Source: Saccoglossus kowalevskii
Lineage: Eukaryota; Hemichordata; Enteropneusta; Harrimaniidae
DNA length: 29,525 nt
Reading direction: 5' to 3'
Assembly (NCBI RefSeq): GCF_000003605.2
Contig: NW_003113241.1
Coordinates: 1-29,525 of the forward strand
The position numbers and the translations under genes are program-made. Below are positions 1-11,875 of this stretch, piece by piece. The stretch's first letter is position 1. Each line of letters opens with the position of its first letter. The notes beneath the pieces are model-generated. The model was not told where the DNA came from and ran no database searches. It worked only from the letters and a program-made list of their open reading frames with translations.

Positions 1-881
1 CATGAAATGTTCAAGGACTCAGTAAAGCTGAATTGTTCAAGGACTCAGTAAAGCTGAATTGTTCAAACACTCAGTAAAGCTGAAATGTTCAAACACTCAG
101 TAAAGCTGAATTGTTCAAACACTCAGTAAAGCTGAAATGTTCAAGCACTCAGTAAAGCTGAAATGTTCAAACACTCAGTAAAGCTGAAATGTTCAAGCAC
201 TCAGTAAAGCTGAAATGTTCAAACATTCAGTAAAGCTGAATTGTTCTAACACTCAGTAAAGCTGAATTGTTCAAGCACTCAGTAAAGCTGAAATGTTCAA
301 ACACTCAGTAAAGCTGAATTGTTCAAGCACTCAGTAAAGCTGAAATGTTCAAACACTCAGTAAAGCTGAAATGTTCAAACACTCAGTAAAGCTGAATTGT
401 TCAAGCACTCAGTAAAGCTGAAATGTTCAAGCACTCAGTAAAGCTGAATTGTTCAAACACTCAGTAAAGCTGAAATGTTCAAACACTCAGTAAAGCTGAA
501 TTGTTCAACCACTCAGTAAAGATGAAATGTTCAAGCACTCAGTAAAGCTGAAATGTTCAAGCACTCAGTAAAGCTGAATTGTTCAAGCACTCAGTAAAGC
601 TGAAATGTTCAAACACTCAGTAAAGCTGAATTGTTCAAACACTCAGTAAAGCTGAATTGTTCAAACACTCAGTAAAGCTGAATTGTTCAAACACTCAGTA
701 AAGCTGAAATGTTCAAACACTCAGTAAAGCTGAAATGTTCAAGCACTCAGTAAAGCTGAAATGTTCAAGCACTCAGTAAAGCTGAATTGTTCAAGCACTC
801 AGTAAAGCTGAAATGTTCAAACACTCAGTAAAGCTGAATTGTTCAAACACTCAGTAAAGCTGAAATGTTCAAGCACTCAGT

Positions 882-990
882 AAAGCTGAATGTTCAAGCA
901 CTCAGTAAGCTGAATTGTTCAAGCACTCAGTAAAGCTGAATGTTCAAGCACTCAGTAAAGCTGAATGTTCAAGCACTCAGTAAAAGCTGA
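882..990. other. Indel patch 1
   Basis: Within about 100 bp there are four one-base losses (GAATG for GAAATG or GAATTG near 888, 941 and 963; AGTAAGC near 905), one gain (TAAAAGC near 981) and a GATATG substitution. The losses and the gain are in A or T runs. Net -3 accounts for the TCTAAC-to-TCTAAC distance here being 777 bp rather than 780. Confidence 0.7.
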
Positions 991-1014
991 TATGTTCAAA
1001 CACTCAGTAAAGCT

Positions 1015-1430
1015 GAATTGTTCTAACACTCAGTAAAGCTGAATTGTTCAAACACTCAGTAAAGCTGAATTGTTCAAGCACTCAGTAAAGCTGAATTGTT
1101 CAAGCACTCAGTAAAGCTGAAATGTTCAAACACTCAGTAAAGCTGAATTGTTCAAGCACTCAGTAAAGCTGAAATGTTCAAACACTCAGTAAAGCTGAAT
1201 TGTTCAACCACTCAGTAAAGCTGAAATCTTCAAACACTCAGTAAAGCTGAAATGTTCAAGCACTCAGTAAAGCTGAAATGTTCAAGCACTCAGTAAAGCT
1301 GAATTGTTCAAGCACTCAGTAAAGCTGAATTGTTCAAACACTCAGTAAAGCTGAAATGTTCAAGCACTCAGTAAAGCTGAAATGTTCAAGCACTCAGTAA
1401 AGCTGAATTGTTCAAGCACTCAGTAAAGCT
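1015..1430 (+). repeat. 32-monomer duplication, copy 1
   Basis: Sixteen monomers in the order TU TA TG TG AA TG AA TC AA AG AG TG TA AG AG TG. The first carries the TCTAAC variant; the ninth carries an AAATCTTC variant beginning at 1224. The same order and the same rare variants recur exactly 832 bp (32 monomers) downstream, so this is the head of a duplicated segment. The monomer just upstream has a private GATATG change and sits in an indel-rich patch, so the left boundary is blurred. Confidence 0.85.
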
Positions 1431-1846
1431 GAAATGTTCAAGCACTCAGTAAAGCTGAAATGTTCAAGCACTCAGTAAAGCTGAAATGTTCAAGCACTCA
1501 GTAAAGCTGAAATGTTCAAGCACTCAGTAAAGCTGAAATGTTCAAGCACTCAGTAAAGCTGAATTGTTCAAGGACTCAGTAAAGCTGAATTGTTCAAACA
1601 CTCAGTAAAGCTGAAATGTTCAAACACTCAGTAAAGCTGAATTGTTGAAGCACTCAGTAAAGCTGAAATGTTCAAACACTCAGTAAAGCTGAATTGTTCA
1701 AACACTCAGTAAAGCTGAATTGTTCAAGCACTCAGTAAAGCTGAAATGTTCAAGGACTCAGTAAAGCTGAAATGTTCAAGCACTCAGTAAAGCTGAATTG
1801 TTCAAGCACTCAGTAAAGCTGAAATGTTCAAACACTCAGTAAAGCT

Positions 1847-2262
1847 GAATTGTTCTAACACTCAGTAAAGCTGAATTGTTCAAACACTCAGTAAAGCTGA
1901 ATTGTTCAAGCACTCAGTAAAGCTGAATTGTTCAAGCACTCAGTAAAGCTGAAATGTTCAAACACTCAGTAAAGCTGAATTGTTCAAGCACTCAGTAAAG
2001 CTGAAATGTTCAAACACTCAGTAAAGCTGAATTGTTCAACCACTCAGTAAAGCTGAAATCTTCAAACACTCAGTAAAGCTGAAATGTTCAAGCACTCAGT
2101 AAAGCTGAAATGTTCAAGCACTCAGTAAAGCTGAATTGTTCAAGCACTCAGTAAAGCTGAATTGTTCAAACACTCAGTAAAGCTGAAATGTTCAAGCACT
2201 CAGTAAAGCTGAAATGTTCAAGCACTCAGTAAAGCTGAATTGTTCAAGCACTCAGTAAAGCT
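1847..2262 (+). repeat. 32-monomer duplication, copy 2
   Basis: This matches 1015-1430 monomer for monomer, including TCTAAC (1853-1858) and AAATCTTC (2056). Homology continues loosely: the TTGAAG-type monomer at 1639 has its partner at 2471, again 832 bp away, while the eight monomers before that differ between copies. The duplication has therefore been partly overwritten since it arose. Confidence 0.85.
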
Positions 2263-2470
2263 GAATTGTTCAAGCACTCAGTAAAGCTGAAATGTTCAAG
2301 CACTCAGTAAAGCTGAAATGTTCAAACACTCAGTAAAGCTGAAATGTTCAAGCACTCTGTAAAGCTGAATTGTTCAAGCACTCAGTAAAGCTGAATTGTT
2401 CAAGCACTCTGTAAAGCTGAAATGTTCAAACACTCAGTAAAGCTGAAATGTTCAAACACTCAGTAAAGCT

Positions 2471-2886
2471 GAATTGTTGAAGCACTCAGTAAAGCTGAAA
2501 TGTTCAAACACTCAGTAAAGCTGAATTGTTCAAACACTCAGTAAAGCTGAATTGTTCAAACACTCAGTAAAGCTGAATTGTTCAAGCACTCAGTAAAGCT
2601 GAAATGTTCAAGGACTCAGTAAAGCTGAATTGTTCAAGGACTCAGTAAAGCTGAATTGTTCAAACACTCAGTAAAGCTGAAATGTTCAAACACTCAGTAA
2701 AGCTGAAATGTTCAACCACTCAGTAAAGCTGAAATGTTCAACCACTCAGTAAAGCTGAAATGTTCAAGCACTCAGTAAAGCTGAATTGTTCAAACACTCA
2801 GTAAAGCTGAAATGTTCAAGCACTCAGTAAAGCTGAATTGTTCAAGCACTCAGTAAAGCAGAAATGTTCAAACACTCAGTAAAGCT
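2471..2886 (+). repeat. D/H/C block, first copy (16 monomers)
   Basis: Monomer order is TD AA TA TA TG AH TH TA AA AC AC AG TA AG TG AA. It opens with a TTGAAGCAC variant, holds adjacent GGAC pairs and CCAC pairs, and its fifteenth monomer ends GCAG instead of GCTG at the join to 2861. The full order, with every rare variant in place, recurs at 11174-11589. Shorter or rearranged versions occur at most other sites of the TTGAAG marker. Confidence 0.85.
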
Positions 2887-3354
2887 GAATTGTTCAAACA
2901 CTCAGTAAAGCTGAAATGTTCAAACACTCAGTAAAGCTGAAATGTCCAACCACTCAGTAAAGCTGAAATGTTCAAGCACTCAGTAAAGCTGAAATGTTCA
3001 AGCACTCAGTAAAGCTGAATTGTTCAAACACTCAGTAAAGCTGAAATGTTCAAGCACTCAGTAAAGCTGAATTGTTCAAACACTCAGTAAAGCTGAAATG
3101 TTCAAGCACTCAGTAAAGCTGAAATGTTCAAGCACTCAGTAAAGCTGAAATGTTCAAGCACTCAGTAAAGCTGAATTGTTCAAGCACTCAGTAAAGCTGA
3201 AATGTTCAAACACTCAGTAAAGCTGAAATGTTCAAGCACTCAGTAAAGCTGAAATGTTCAAGCACTCAGTAAAGCTGAAATGTTCAAGCACTCAGTAAAG
3301 CTGAAATGTTCAAGCACTCAGTAAAGCTGAAATGTTCAAACACTCAGTAAAGCT

Positions 3355-3666
3355 GAATAGTTCAAACACTCAGTAAAGCTGAAATGTTCAAGCACTCAGT
3401 AAAGCTGAAATGTTCAAGCACTCAGTAAAGCTGAAATGTTCAAGCACTCAGTAAAGCTGAAATGTTCAAGCACTCAGTAAAGCTGAAATGTTCAAGCACT
3501 CAGTAAAGCTGAAATGTTCAAGCACTCAGTAAAGCTGAATTGTTCAAGCACTCAGTAAAGCTGAAATGTTCAAACACTCAGTAAAGCTGAATTGTTCAAA
3601 CACTCAGTAATGCTGAATTGTTCAAGCACTCAGTAAAGCTGAATTGTTCAAGCACTCAGTAAAGCT
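3355..3666 (+). repeat. AATAG/AATGC block, copy 1
   Basis: It begins with a GAATAGTTC monomer at 3355, continues with six AG monomers, TG, AA, a TA monomer ending TAATGCT (TAAT at 3608), then TG TG. The spacing between the two rare markers is 253 bp. The same arrangement is found at 7093-7405. Confidence 0.75.
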
Positions 3667-3900
3667 GAAATGTTCAAACACTCAGTAAAGCTGAAATGTT
3701 CAAGCACTCAGTAAAGCTGAAATGTTCAAGCACTCAGTAAAGCTGAAATGTTCAAGCACTCAGTAAAGCTGAAATGTTCAAGCACTCAGTAAAGCTGAAA
3801 TGTTCAAACACTCAGTAAAGCTGAAATGTTCAAACACTCAGTAAAGCTGAATTGTTCAAGGACTCGGTAAAGCTGAATTGTTCAAACACTCAGTAAAGTT
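3433..3900 (+). repeat. 468-bp block, copy 1 (pair with 13794-14261)
   Basis: Eighteen monomers: AG AG AG AG TG AA TA TG TG AA AG AG AG AG AA AA TH TA. They include the rare TAATGC (3608), GACTCGG (3861) and AAAGTTG (end 3900) variants. The whole order recurs 10,361 bp downstream with a single base difference that I could find, which makes this one of the best-preserved long-range duplications in the window. Confidence 0.88.
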
Positions 3901-4134
3901 GAAATGTTCAAGCACTCAGTAAAGCTGAAATGTTCAAGCACTCAGTAAAGCTGAAATGTTCAAGCACTCAGTAAAGCTGAAATGTTCAAGCACTCAGTAA
4001 AGCTGAATTGTTCAAGCACTCAGTAAAGCTGAATTGTTCAAGCACTCAGTAAAGCTGAATTGTTCAAACACTCAGTAAAGCTGAAATGTTCAAACACTCA
4101 GTAAAGCTGAATTGTTCAAACACTCAGTAAAGCT

Positions 4135-4480
4135 GAATTGTTCAAACACTCAGTACAGCTGAAATGTTCAAACACTCAGTAAAGCTGAAATGTTCAAGGA
4201 CTCAGTAAAGCTGAATTGTTCAAGGACTCAGTAAAGCTGCATTGTTCAAACACTCAGTAAAGCTGAATTGTTCAAACACTCAGTAAAGCTGAAATGTTCA
4301 AGCACTCGGTAAAGCTGAAATGTTCAAGCACTCAGTAAAGCTGAATTCTTCAAACACTCAGTAAAGCTGAAATGTTCAAACACTCAGTAAAGCTGAAATG
4401 TTCAAGGTCTCAGTAAAGCTGAATTGTTCAAGGACTCAGTAAAGCTGAATTGTTCAAGGACTCAGTAAAGCTGAATTGTT
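4135..4480 (+). repeat. AGTACAG/CTGCATT/GGTCTC block
   Basis: A TA monomer with AGTACAG (4152) is followed by AA AH TH and a CTGCATT junction (4238). Next come TA, an ACTCGG monomer, a GAATTCTTC monomer (4343) and a GGTCTC monomer (near 4407). The first half is shared with copies at 18.85, 21.25, 22.26, 23.40 and 24.70 kb. The second half is shared with about 27.02-27.26 kb. It therefore joins two block families found separately elsewhere. Confidence 0.7.
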
Positions 4481-5460
4481 CAAACACTCAGTAAAGCTGA
4501 AATGTTCAAACACTCAGTAAAGCTGAATTGTTCAAACACTCAGTAAAGCTGAAATGTTCAAGCACTCAGTAAAGCTGAAATGTTCAAACACTCAGTAAAG
4601 CTGAAATGTTCAAGCACTCAGTAAAGCTGAAATGTTCAAGCACTCAGTAAAGCTGAATTGTTCAAGCACTCGGTAAAGCTGAAATGTTCAAACACTCGGT
4701 AAAGCTGAAATGTTCAAACACTCAGTAAAGTTGAAATGTTCAAACACTCAGTAAAGCTGAATTGTTCAAGCACTCAGTAAAGCTGAAATGTTCAAACACT
4801 CAGTAAAGCTGAAATGTTCAAGCACTCAGTAAAGCTGAATTGTTCAAGCACTCAGTAAAGCTGAATTGTTCAAGCACTCAGTAAAGCTGAAATGTTCAAA
4901 CACTCAGTAAAGCTGAATTGTTCAAGCACTCAGTAAAGCTGAATTGTTCAAACACTCAGTAAAGCTGAATTGTTCAAACACTCAGTAAAGCTGAATTGTT
5001 CAAGGACTCAGTAAAGCTGAATTGTTCAAGGACTCAGTAAAGCTGAATTGTTCAAACACTCAGTAAAGCTGAAATGTTCCAACACTCAGTAAAGCTGAAA
5101 TGTTCAACCACTCAGTAAAGCTGAAATGTTCAACCACTCAGTAAAGCTGAAATGTTCAAGCACTCAGTAAAGCTGAAATGTTCAAGCACTCAGTAAAGCT
5201 GAATTGTTCAAGCACTCAGTAAAGCTGAAATATTCAAACACTCAGTAAAGCTGAATTGTTCAAACACTCAGTAAAGCTGAATTGTTCAAACACTCAGTAA
5301 AGCTGAATTGTTCAAACACTCAGTAAAGCTGAATTGTTCAAACACTCAGTAAAGCTGAATTGTTCAAGCACTCAGTAAAGCTGAATTGTTCAAACACTCA
5401 GTAAAGCTGAAATGTTCAAGCACTCAGTAAAGCTGAATTGTTCAAACACTCAGTAAAGCT

Positions 5461-5725
5461 GAATGTTCAAGCACTCAGTAAAGCTGAAATGTTCAAGCAC
5501 TCAGTAAAGCTGAAATCTTCAAACACTCAGTAAAGCTGAAATGTTCAAGCACTCAGTAAAGCTGAATGTTCAAGCACTCAGTAAAGCTGAATTGTTCAAG
5601 CACTCAGTAAAGCTGATTGTTCAACACTCAGTAAAGCTGAAATGTTCAAGCACTCAGTAAAGCTGAAATGTTCAAGCACTCAGTAAAGCTGAATTGTTCA
5701 AGCACTCAGTAAAGCTGAATGTTCA
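5461..5725. other. Indel patch 2
   Basis: Five one-base losses: GAATG three times, and GATTG plus TTCAACAC in one monomer near 5615. Monomers on both sides are a regular 26 bp. The net -5 exactly explains why two TAATGC markers (3608 and 5761) are 2,153 bp apart instead of 83 x 26 = 2,158. Confidence 0.7.
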
Positions 5726-6937
5726 AACACTCAGTAAAGCTGAATTGTTCAAACACTCAGTAATGCTGAATTGTTCAAGCACTCAGTAAAGCTGAATTGT
5801 TCAAGCACTCAGTAAAGCTGAAATGTTCAAACACTCAGTAAAGCTGAAATGTTCAAGCACTCAGTAAAGCTGAATTGTTCAAGCACTCAGTAAAGCTGAA
5901 ATGTTCAAACACTCAGTAAAGCTGATTTGTTCTAACACTCAGTAAAGCTGAATTGTTCAAACACTCAGTAAAGCTGAATTGTTCAAGCACTCAGTAAAGC
6001 TGAATTGTTCAAGCACTCAGTAAAGCTGAAATGTTCAAACACTCAGTAAAGCTGAATTGTTCAAGCACTCAGTAAAGCTGAAATGTTCAAGCACTCAGTA
6101 AAGCTGAAATGTTCAAGCACTCAGTAAAGCTGAAATGTTCAAGCACTCAGTAAAGCTGAAATGTTCAAACACTCAGTAAAGCTGAAATGTTCAAACACTC
6201 AGTAAAGCTGAATTGTTCAAACACTCAGTAAAGCTGAAATGTTCAAGCACTCAGTAAAGCTGAAATGTTCAAACACTCAGTAAAGCTGAAATGTTCAAGC
6301 ACTCAGTAAAGCTGAAATGTTCAAGCACTCAGTAAAGCTGAAATGTTCAAGCACTCAGTAAAGCTGAAATGTTCAAGCACTCAGTAAAGCTGAATTGTTC
6401 AAGCACTCAGTAAAGCTGAAATGTTCAAACACTCAGTAAAGCTGAATTGTTCAAGCACTCAGTAAAGCTGAAATGTTCAAACACTCAGTAAAGCTGAAAT
6501 GTTCAAGCACTCAGTAAAGCTGAATTGTTCAAGCACTCAGTAAAGCTGAATTGTTCAAGCACTCAGTAAAGCTGAAATGTTCAAGCACTCAGTAAAGCTG
6601 AAATGTTCAAGCACTCAGTAAAGCTGAATTGTTCAAACACTCAGTAAAGCTGAATTGTTCAAACACTCAGTAAAGCTGAATTGTTCAAACACTCAGTAAA
6701 GCTGAATTGTTCAAACACTCAGTAAAGCTGAATTGTTCAAACACTCAGTAAAGCTGAAATGTTCAAACACTCAGTAAAGCTGAAATGTTCAAACACTCAG
6801 TAAAGCTGAAATGTTCAAACACTCAGTAAAGCTGAATTGTTCAAACACTCAGTAAAGCTGAAATGCTCAAGGACTCAGTAAAGCTGAATTGTTCAAGGAC
6901 TCAGTAAAGCTGAATTGTTCAAACACTCAGTAAAGCT

Positions 6938-7041
6938 GAAATGTTCCAACACTCAGTAAAGCTGAAATGTTCAACCACTCAGTAAAGCTGAAATGTTCAA
7001 GCACTCAGTAAAGCTGAAATTTTCAAGCACTCAGTAAAGCT
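6938..7041 (+). repeat. 36-monomer duplication, marker block copy 1
   Basis: Four monomers: AA with TTCCAAC (6944), AC, AG, then a GAAATTTTC monomer at 7016. The same four occur 936 bp (36 monomers) downstream. Sequence to the left is also related (TG TG AG AA TG AA TG upstream of both) but differs by about four monomers, so the duplicated segment has lost or gained monomers. Confidence 0.75.
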
Positions 7042-7092
7042 GAATGTTCAAACACTCAGTAAAGCTGAATTGTTCAAGCACTCAGTAAAGCT

Positions 7093-7405
7093 GAATAGTT
7101 CAAACACTCAGTAAAGCTGAAATGTTCAAGCACTCAGTAAAGCTGAAATGTTCAAACACTCAGTAAAGCTGAAAATGTTCAAGCACTCAGTAAAGCTGAA
7201 ATGTTCAAGCACTCAGTAAAGCTGAAATGTTCAAGCACTCAGTAAAGCTGAAATGTTCAAGCACTCAGTAAAGCTGAATTGTTCAAGCACTCAGTAAAGC
7301 TGAAATGTTCAAACACTCAGTAAAGCTGAATTGTTCAAACACTCAGTAATGCTGAATTGTTCAAGCACTCAGTAAAGCTGAATTGTTCAAGCACTCAGTA
7401 AAGCT
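7093..7405 (+). repeat. AATAG/AATGC block, copy 2
   Basis: It has the same markers in the same order as 3355-3666, with GAATAG at 7093 and TAAT at 7347, 254 bp apart. The one-base difference is explained by an extra A (GAAAATG) at 7171. One internal monomer is AA where the other copy has AG. Confidence 0.75.
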
Positions 7406-7873
7406 GAATTGTTCTAACACTCAGTAAAGCTGAATTGTTCAAGCACTCAGTAAAGCTGAAATGTTCAAACACTCAGTAAAGCTGAATTGTTCAAGCACTC
7501 AGTAAAGCTGAAATGTTCAAACACTCAGTAAAGCTGAAATGTTCAAGCACTCAGTAAAGCTGAATTGTTCAAGCACTCAGTAAAGCTGAATTGTTCAAGC
7601 ACTCAGTAAAGCTGAAATGTTCAAGCACTCAGTAAAGCTGAATTGTTCAAGCACTCAGTAAAGCTGAATTGTTCAAACACTCAGTAAAGCTGAATTGTTC
7701 AAACACTCAGTAAAGCTGAATTGTTCAAACACTCAGTAAAGCTGAATTGTTCAAACACTCGGTAAAGCTGAAATGTTCAAACACTCGGTAAAGCTGAAAT
7801 GTTCAAACACTCAGTAAAGCTGAAATGTTCAAGGACTCAGTAAAGCTGAATTGTTCAAACACTCAGTAAAGCT

Positions 7874-7977
7874 GAAATGTTCCAACACTCAGTAAAGCTG
7901 AAATGTTCAACCACTCAGTAAAGCTGAAATGTTCAAGCACTCAGTAAAGCTGAAATTTTCAAGCACTCAGTAAAGCT
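7874..7977 (+). repeat. 36-monomer duplication, marker block copy 2
   Basis: TTCCAAC at 7880, then CCAC, then GAAATTTTC at 7952 lie in the same order and spacing as 6938-7041, shifted by exactly 936 bp. A third TTCCAAC monomer, at 5077, lacks the following GAAATTTTC, so it is a more distant relative. Confidence 0.75.
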
Positions 7978-8210
7978 GAAATGTTCAAACACTCAGTAAA
8001 GCTGAATTGTTCAAGCACTCAGTAAAGCTGAATTGTTCAAGCACTCAGTAAAGCTGAATTGTTCAAACACTCAGTAAAGCTGAAATGTTCAAGCACTCAG
8101 TAAAGCTGAAATGTTCAAGCACTCAGTAAAGCTGAATTGTTCAACACTCAGTAAAGCTGAAATGTTCAAACACTCAGTAAAGCTGAAATGTTCAAGCACT
8201 CAGTAAAGCT

Positions 8211-8652
8211 GAAATGTTCAAGCACTCAGTAAAGCTGAAATGTTCAAGCACTCAGTAAAGCTGAATTGTTCAAGCACTCAGTAAAGCTGAAATGTTCAAA
8301 CACTCAGTAAAGCTGAAATGTTCAAGCACTCAGTAAAGCTGAAATGTTCAAGCACTCAGTAAAGCTGAATTGTTCAAGCATTCAGTAAAGCTGAATTGTT
8401 CAAACACTCAGTAAAGCTGAACGGTTCAAGCACTCAGTAAAGCTGAAATGTTCAAGCACTCAGTAAAGCTGAATTGTTCAAGCACTCAGTAAAGCTGAAA
8501 TGTTCAAACACTCAGTAAAGCTGAAATGTTCAAACACTCAGTAAAGCTGAAATGTTCAAGCACTCAGTAAAGCTGAAATGTTCAAGCACTCAGTAAAGCT
8601 GAAATGTTCAAGCACTCAGTAAAGCTGAATTGTTCAAGCACTCAGTAAAGCT
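8211..8652 (+). repeat. GAACGG block, copy 1 (17 monomers, 442 bp)
   Basis: Order: AG AG TG AA AG AG TG(CATTCAG) TA AG(GAACGG) AG TG AA AA AG AG AG TG. Two rare monomers, one with GCATTCAG (8367) and one with GAACGGTTC (8419), sit two monomers apart. The same seventeen monomers occur at 20075-20516. GAACGG gives this monomer a near-perfect dyad, TGAAC-G-GTTCA. Confidence 0.85.
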
Positions 8653-9977
8653 GAAATGTTCAAACACTCAGTAAAGCTGAAATGTTCAAGCACTCAGTAA
8701 AGCTGAATTGTTCAAGCACTCAGTAAAGCTGAAATGTTCAAACACTCAGTAAAGCTGAAATGTTCAAGCACTCAGTAAAGCTGAAATGTTCAAACACTCA
8801 GTAAAGCTGAAATGTTCAAGCACTCAGTAAAGCTGAAATGTTCAAGCACTCAGTAAAGCTGAATTGTTCAAGCACTCAGTAAACGCTGAATTGTTCAAGC
8901 ACTCAGTAAAGCTGAATTGTTCAAGCACTCAGTAAAGCTGAAATGTTCAAGCACTCAGTAAAGCTGAATTGTTCAAGCACTCAGTAAAGCTGAAATGTTC
9001 AAACACTCAGTAAAGCTGAATTGTTCAAACACTCAGTAATGCTGAATTGTTCAAGCACTCAGTAAAGCTGAATTGTTCAAGCACTCAGTAAAGCTGAAAT
9101 GTTCAAACACTCAGTAAAGCTGAAATGTTCAAACACTCAGTAAAGCTGAATTGTTCAAGCACTCAGTTAAGCTGTAATGTTCAAGCACTCAGTAAAGCTG
9201 AATTGTTCAAGCACTCAGTAAAGCTGAAATGTTCAAACACTCAGTAAAGCTGAAATGTTCAAGCACTCAGTAAAGCTGAAATGTTCAAACACTCAGTAAA
9301 GCTGAAATGTTCAAGCACTCAGTAAAGCTGAAATGTTCAAGCACTCAGTAAAGCTGAAATGTTCAAGCACTCAGTAAAGCTGAAATGTTCAAGCACTCAG
9401 TAAAGCTGAAATGTTCAAACACTCAGTAAAGCTGAATTGTTCAAGCACTCAGTAAAGCTGAAATGTTCAAGCACTCAGTAAAGCTGAAATGTCAAGCACT
9501 CAGTAAAGCTGAAATGTTCAAGCACTCAGTAAAGCTGAAATGTTCAAACACTCAGTAAAGCTGAAATGTTCAAACACTCAGTAAAGCTGAATTGTTCAAG
9601 CACTCAGTAAAGCTGAAATGTTCAAACACTCAGTAAAGCTGAAATGTTCAAGCACTCAGTAAAGCTGAATTGTTCAACACTCAGTAAAGCTGAATTGTTC
9701 AAACACTCAGTAAAGCTGAAATGTTCAAACACTCAGTAAAGCTGAATTGTTCAAGGACTCAGTAAAGCTGAATTGTTCAAGGACTCAGTAAAGCTGAAAT
9801 GTTCAAACACTCAGTGAAGCTGCATTGTTCAAACACTCAGTAAAGCTGAAATGTTCAAGCACTCAGTAAAGCTGAATTGTTCAAACACTCAGTAAAGCTG
9901 AAATGTTCAAGCACTCAGTAAAGCTGAAATGTTCAAGCACTCAGTAAAGCTGAATTGTTCAAGCACTCAGTAAAGCT

Positions 9978-10003
9978 GAATTGTTCAAGCACTCAGTCAA
10001 GCT
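9978..10003 (+). repeat. AGTCAAG monomer, first of seven
   Basis: A TG monomer whose TAAAG is changed to TCAAG, which removes the TAA present in nearly all monomers. The seven occurrences start at 9978, 12317, 16564, 18385, 19581, 20023 and 29349. All are TG type, all are followed by TA AG AG TG, and most are preceded by AG AG TG, so they descend from one amplified segment. Confidence 0.8.
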
Positions 10004-10211
10004 GAATTGTTCAAACACTCAGTAAAGCTGAAATGTTCAAGCACTCAGTAAAGCTGAAATGTTCAAGCACTCAGTAAAGCTGAAATGTTCAAGCACTCAG
10101 TAAAGCTGAAATGTTCAAGCACTCAGTAAAGCTGAAATGTTCAAGCACTCAGTAAAGCTGAAATGTTCAAGCACTCAGCAAAGCTGAAATGTTCAAACAC
10201 TCAGTAAAGCT

Positions 10212-10263
10212 GAATTGTTCAAGGACTCGGTAAAGCTGAATTGTTCAAACACTCAGTAAAGTT
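10212..10263 (+). repeat. CTCGG-AAGTT monomer pair, isolated copy
   Basis: A TH monomer with ACTCGG is followed by a TA monomer ending AAAGTT. The same pair closes the 468-bp blocks at 3849-3900 and 14210-14261 and is found again at 28335-28386. At 10.2 and 28.3 kb the left context is AG-rich monomers then AA, and the right context is AA TA AG, so these two copies are closer to each other than to the other two. Confidence 0.75.
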
Positions 10264-11173
10264 GAAATGTTCAAACACTCAGTAAAGCTGAATTGTTCAA
10301 ACACTCAGTAAAGCTGAAATGTTCAAGCACTCAGTAAAGCTGAAATGTTCAAACACTCAGTAAAGCTGAAATGTTCAAGCACTCAGTAAAGCTGAAATGT
10401 TCAAGCACTCAGTAAAGCTGAAATGTTCAAGCACTCAGTAAAGCTGAAATGTTCAAGCACTCAGTAAAGCTGAATTGTTCAAGCACTCAGTAAAGCTGAA
10501 ATGTTCAAACACTCAGTAAAGCTGAATTGTTCAAGCACTCAGTAAAGCTGAATTGTTCAAGCACTCAGTAAAGCTGAATTGTTCAAGCACTCAGTAAAGC
10601 TGAAATGTTCAAGCACTCAGTAAAGCTGAATTGTTCAAGCACTCAGTAAAGCTGAATTGTTCAAACACTCAGTAAAGCTGAAATGTTCAAACACTCAGTA
10701 AAGCTGAAATGTTCAAGCACTCAGTAAAGCTGAAATGTTCAAGCACTCAGTAAAGCTGAAATGTTCAAGCACTCAGTAAAGCTGAATTGTTCAAGCACTC
10801 AGTAAAGCTGAAATGTTCAAGGACTCAGTAAAGCTGAATTGTTCAAGGACTCAGTAAAGCTGAATTGTTCAAACACTCAGTAAAGCTGAATTGTTCAAGC
10901 ACTCAGTAAAGCTGAATTGTTCACACACTCAGTAAAGCTGAAATGTTCAAGCACTCAGTAAAGCTGAAATGTTCAAGCACTCAGTAAAGCTGAATTGTTC
11001 AAGCACTCAGTAAAGCTGAAATGTTCAAACACTCAGTAAAGCTGAAATGTTCAAGCACTCTGTAAAGCTGAAATGTTCAAGCACTCAGTAAAGCTGAATT
11101 GTTCAAGCACTCAGTAAAGCTGAAATGTTCAAACACTCAGTAAAGCTGAAATGTTCAAACACTCAGTAAAGCT

Positions 11174-11589
11174 GAATTGTTGAAGCACTCAGTAAAGCTG
11201 AAATGTTCAAACACTCAGTAAAGCTGAATTGTTCAAACACTCAGTAAAGCTGAATTGTTCAAACACTCAGTAAAGCTGAATTGTTCAAGCACTCAGTAAA
11301 GCTGAAATGTTCAAGGACTCAGTAAAGCTGAATTGTTCAAGGACTCAGTAAAGCTGAATTGTTCAAACACTCAGTAAAGCTGAAATGTTCAAACACTCAG
11401 TAAAGCTGAAATGTTCAACCACTCAGTAAAGCTGAAATGTTCAACCACTCAGTAAAGCTGAAATGTTCAAGCACTCAGTAAAGCTGAATTGTTCAAACAC
11501 TCAGTAAAGCTGAAATGTTCAAGCACTCAGTAAAGCTGAATTGTTCAAGCACTCAGTAAAGCAGAAATGTTCAAACACTCAGTAAAGCT
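11174..11589 (+). repeat. D/H/C block, second copy
   Basis: All sixteen monomers match 2471-2886 in order and in rare variants, across 8,703 bp. It is followed by one further AA monomer and then directly by another block opening with the same TTGAAG monomer at 11616, so the local unit is 17 monomers (442 bp). Confidence 0.85.
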
Positions 11590-11615
11590 GAAATGTTCAA
11601 ACACTCAGTAAAGCT

Positions 11616-11875
11616 GAATTGTTGAAGCACTCAGTAAAGCTGAAATGTTCAAACACTCAGTAAAGCTGAATTGTTCAAACACTCAGTAAAGCTGAATTGT
11701 TCAAACACTCAGTAAAGCTGAATTGTTCAAGCACTCAGTAAAGCTGAAATGTTCAAGGACTCAGTAAAGCTGAATTGTTCAAGGACTCAATAAAGCTGAA
11801 TTGTTCAAACACTCAGTAAAGCTGAAATGTTCAAACACTCAGTAAAGCTGAAATGTCCAACCACTCAGTAAAGCT
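11616..11875 (+). repeat. D/H/C block, truncated tandem copy
   Basis: This starts 442 bp (17 monomers) after 11174 and repeats the first ten monomers, TD AA TA TA TG AH TH TA AA AC. Private changes are CTCAATAAAG in the seventh monomer and TGTCCAACC in the tenth. The order then departs (AG AG AA, then a TCTAAC monomer of A type at 11962). The next TTGAAG monomer is at 12941, 51 monomers away after allowing for one base deleted near 12214; 51 is three times 17, so a 17-monomer unit may once have been repeated through 11.2-12.9 kb. Confidence 0.8.

Noticed and set aside
1-9. Left array boundary (CATGAAATG instead of GCTGAAATG)
   Set aside because: Only the first few bases differ from consensus; this is too short to tell a junction from ordinary variation or an arbitrary cut.
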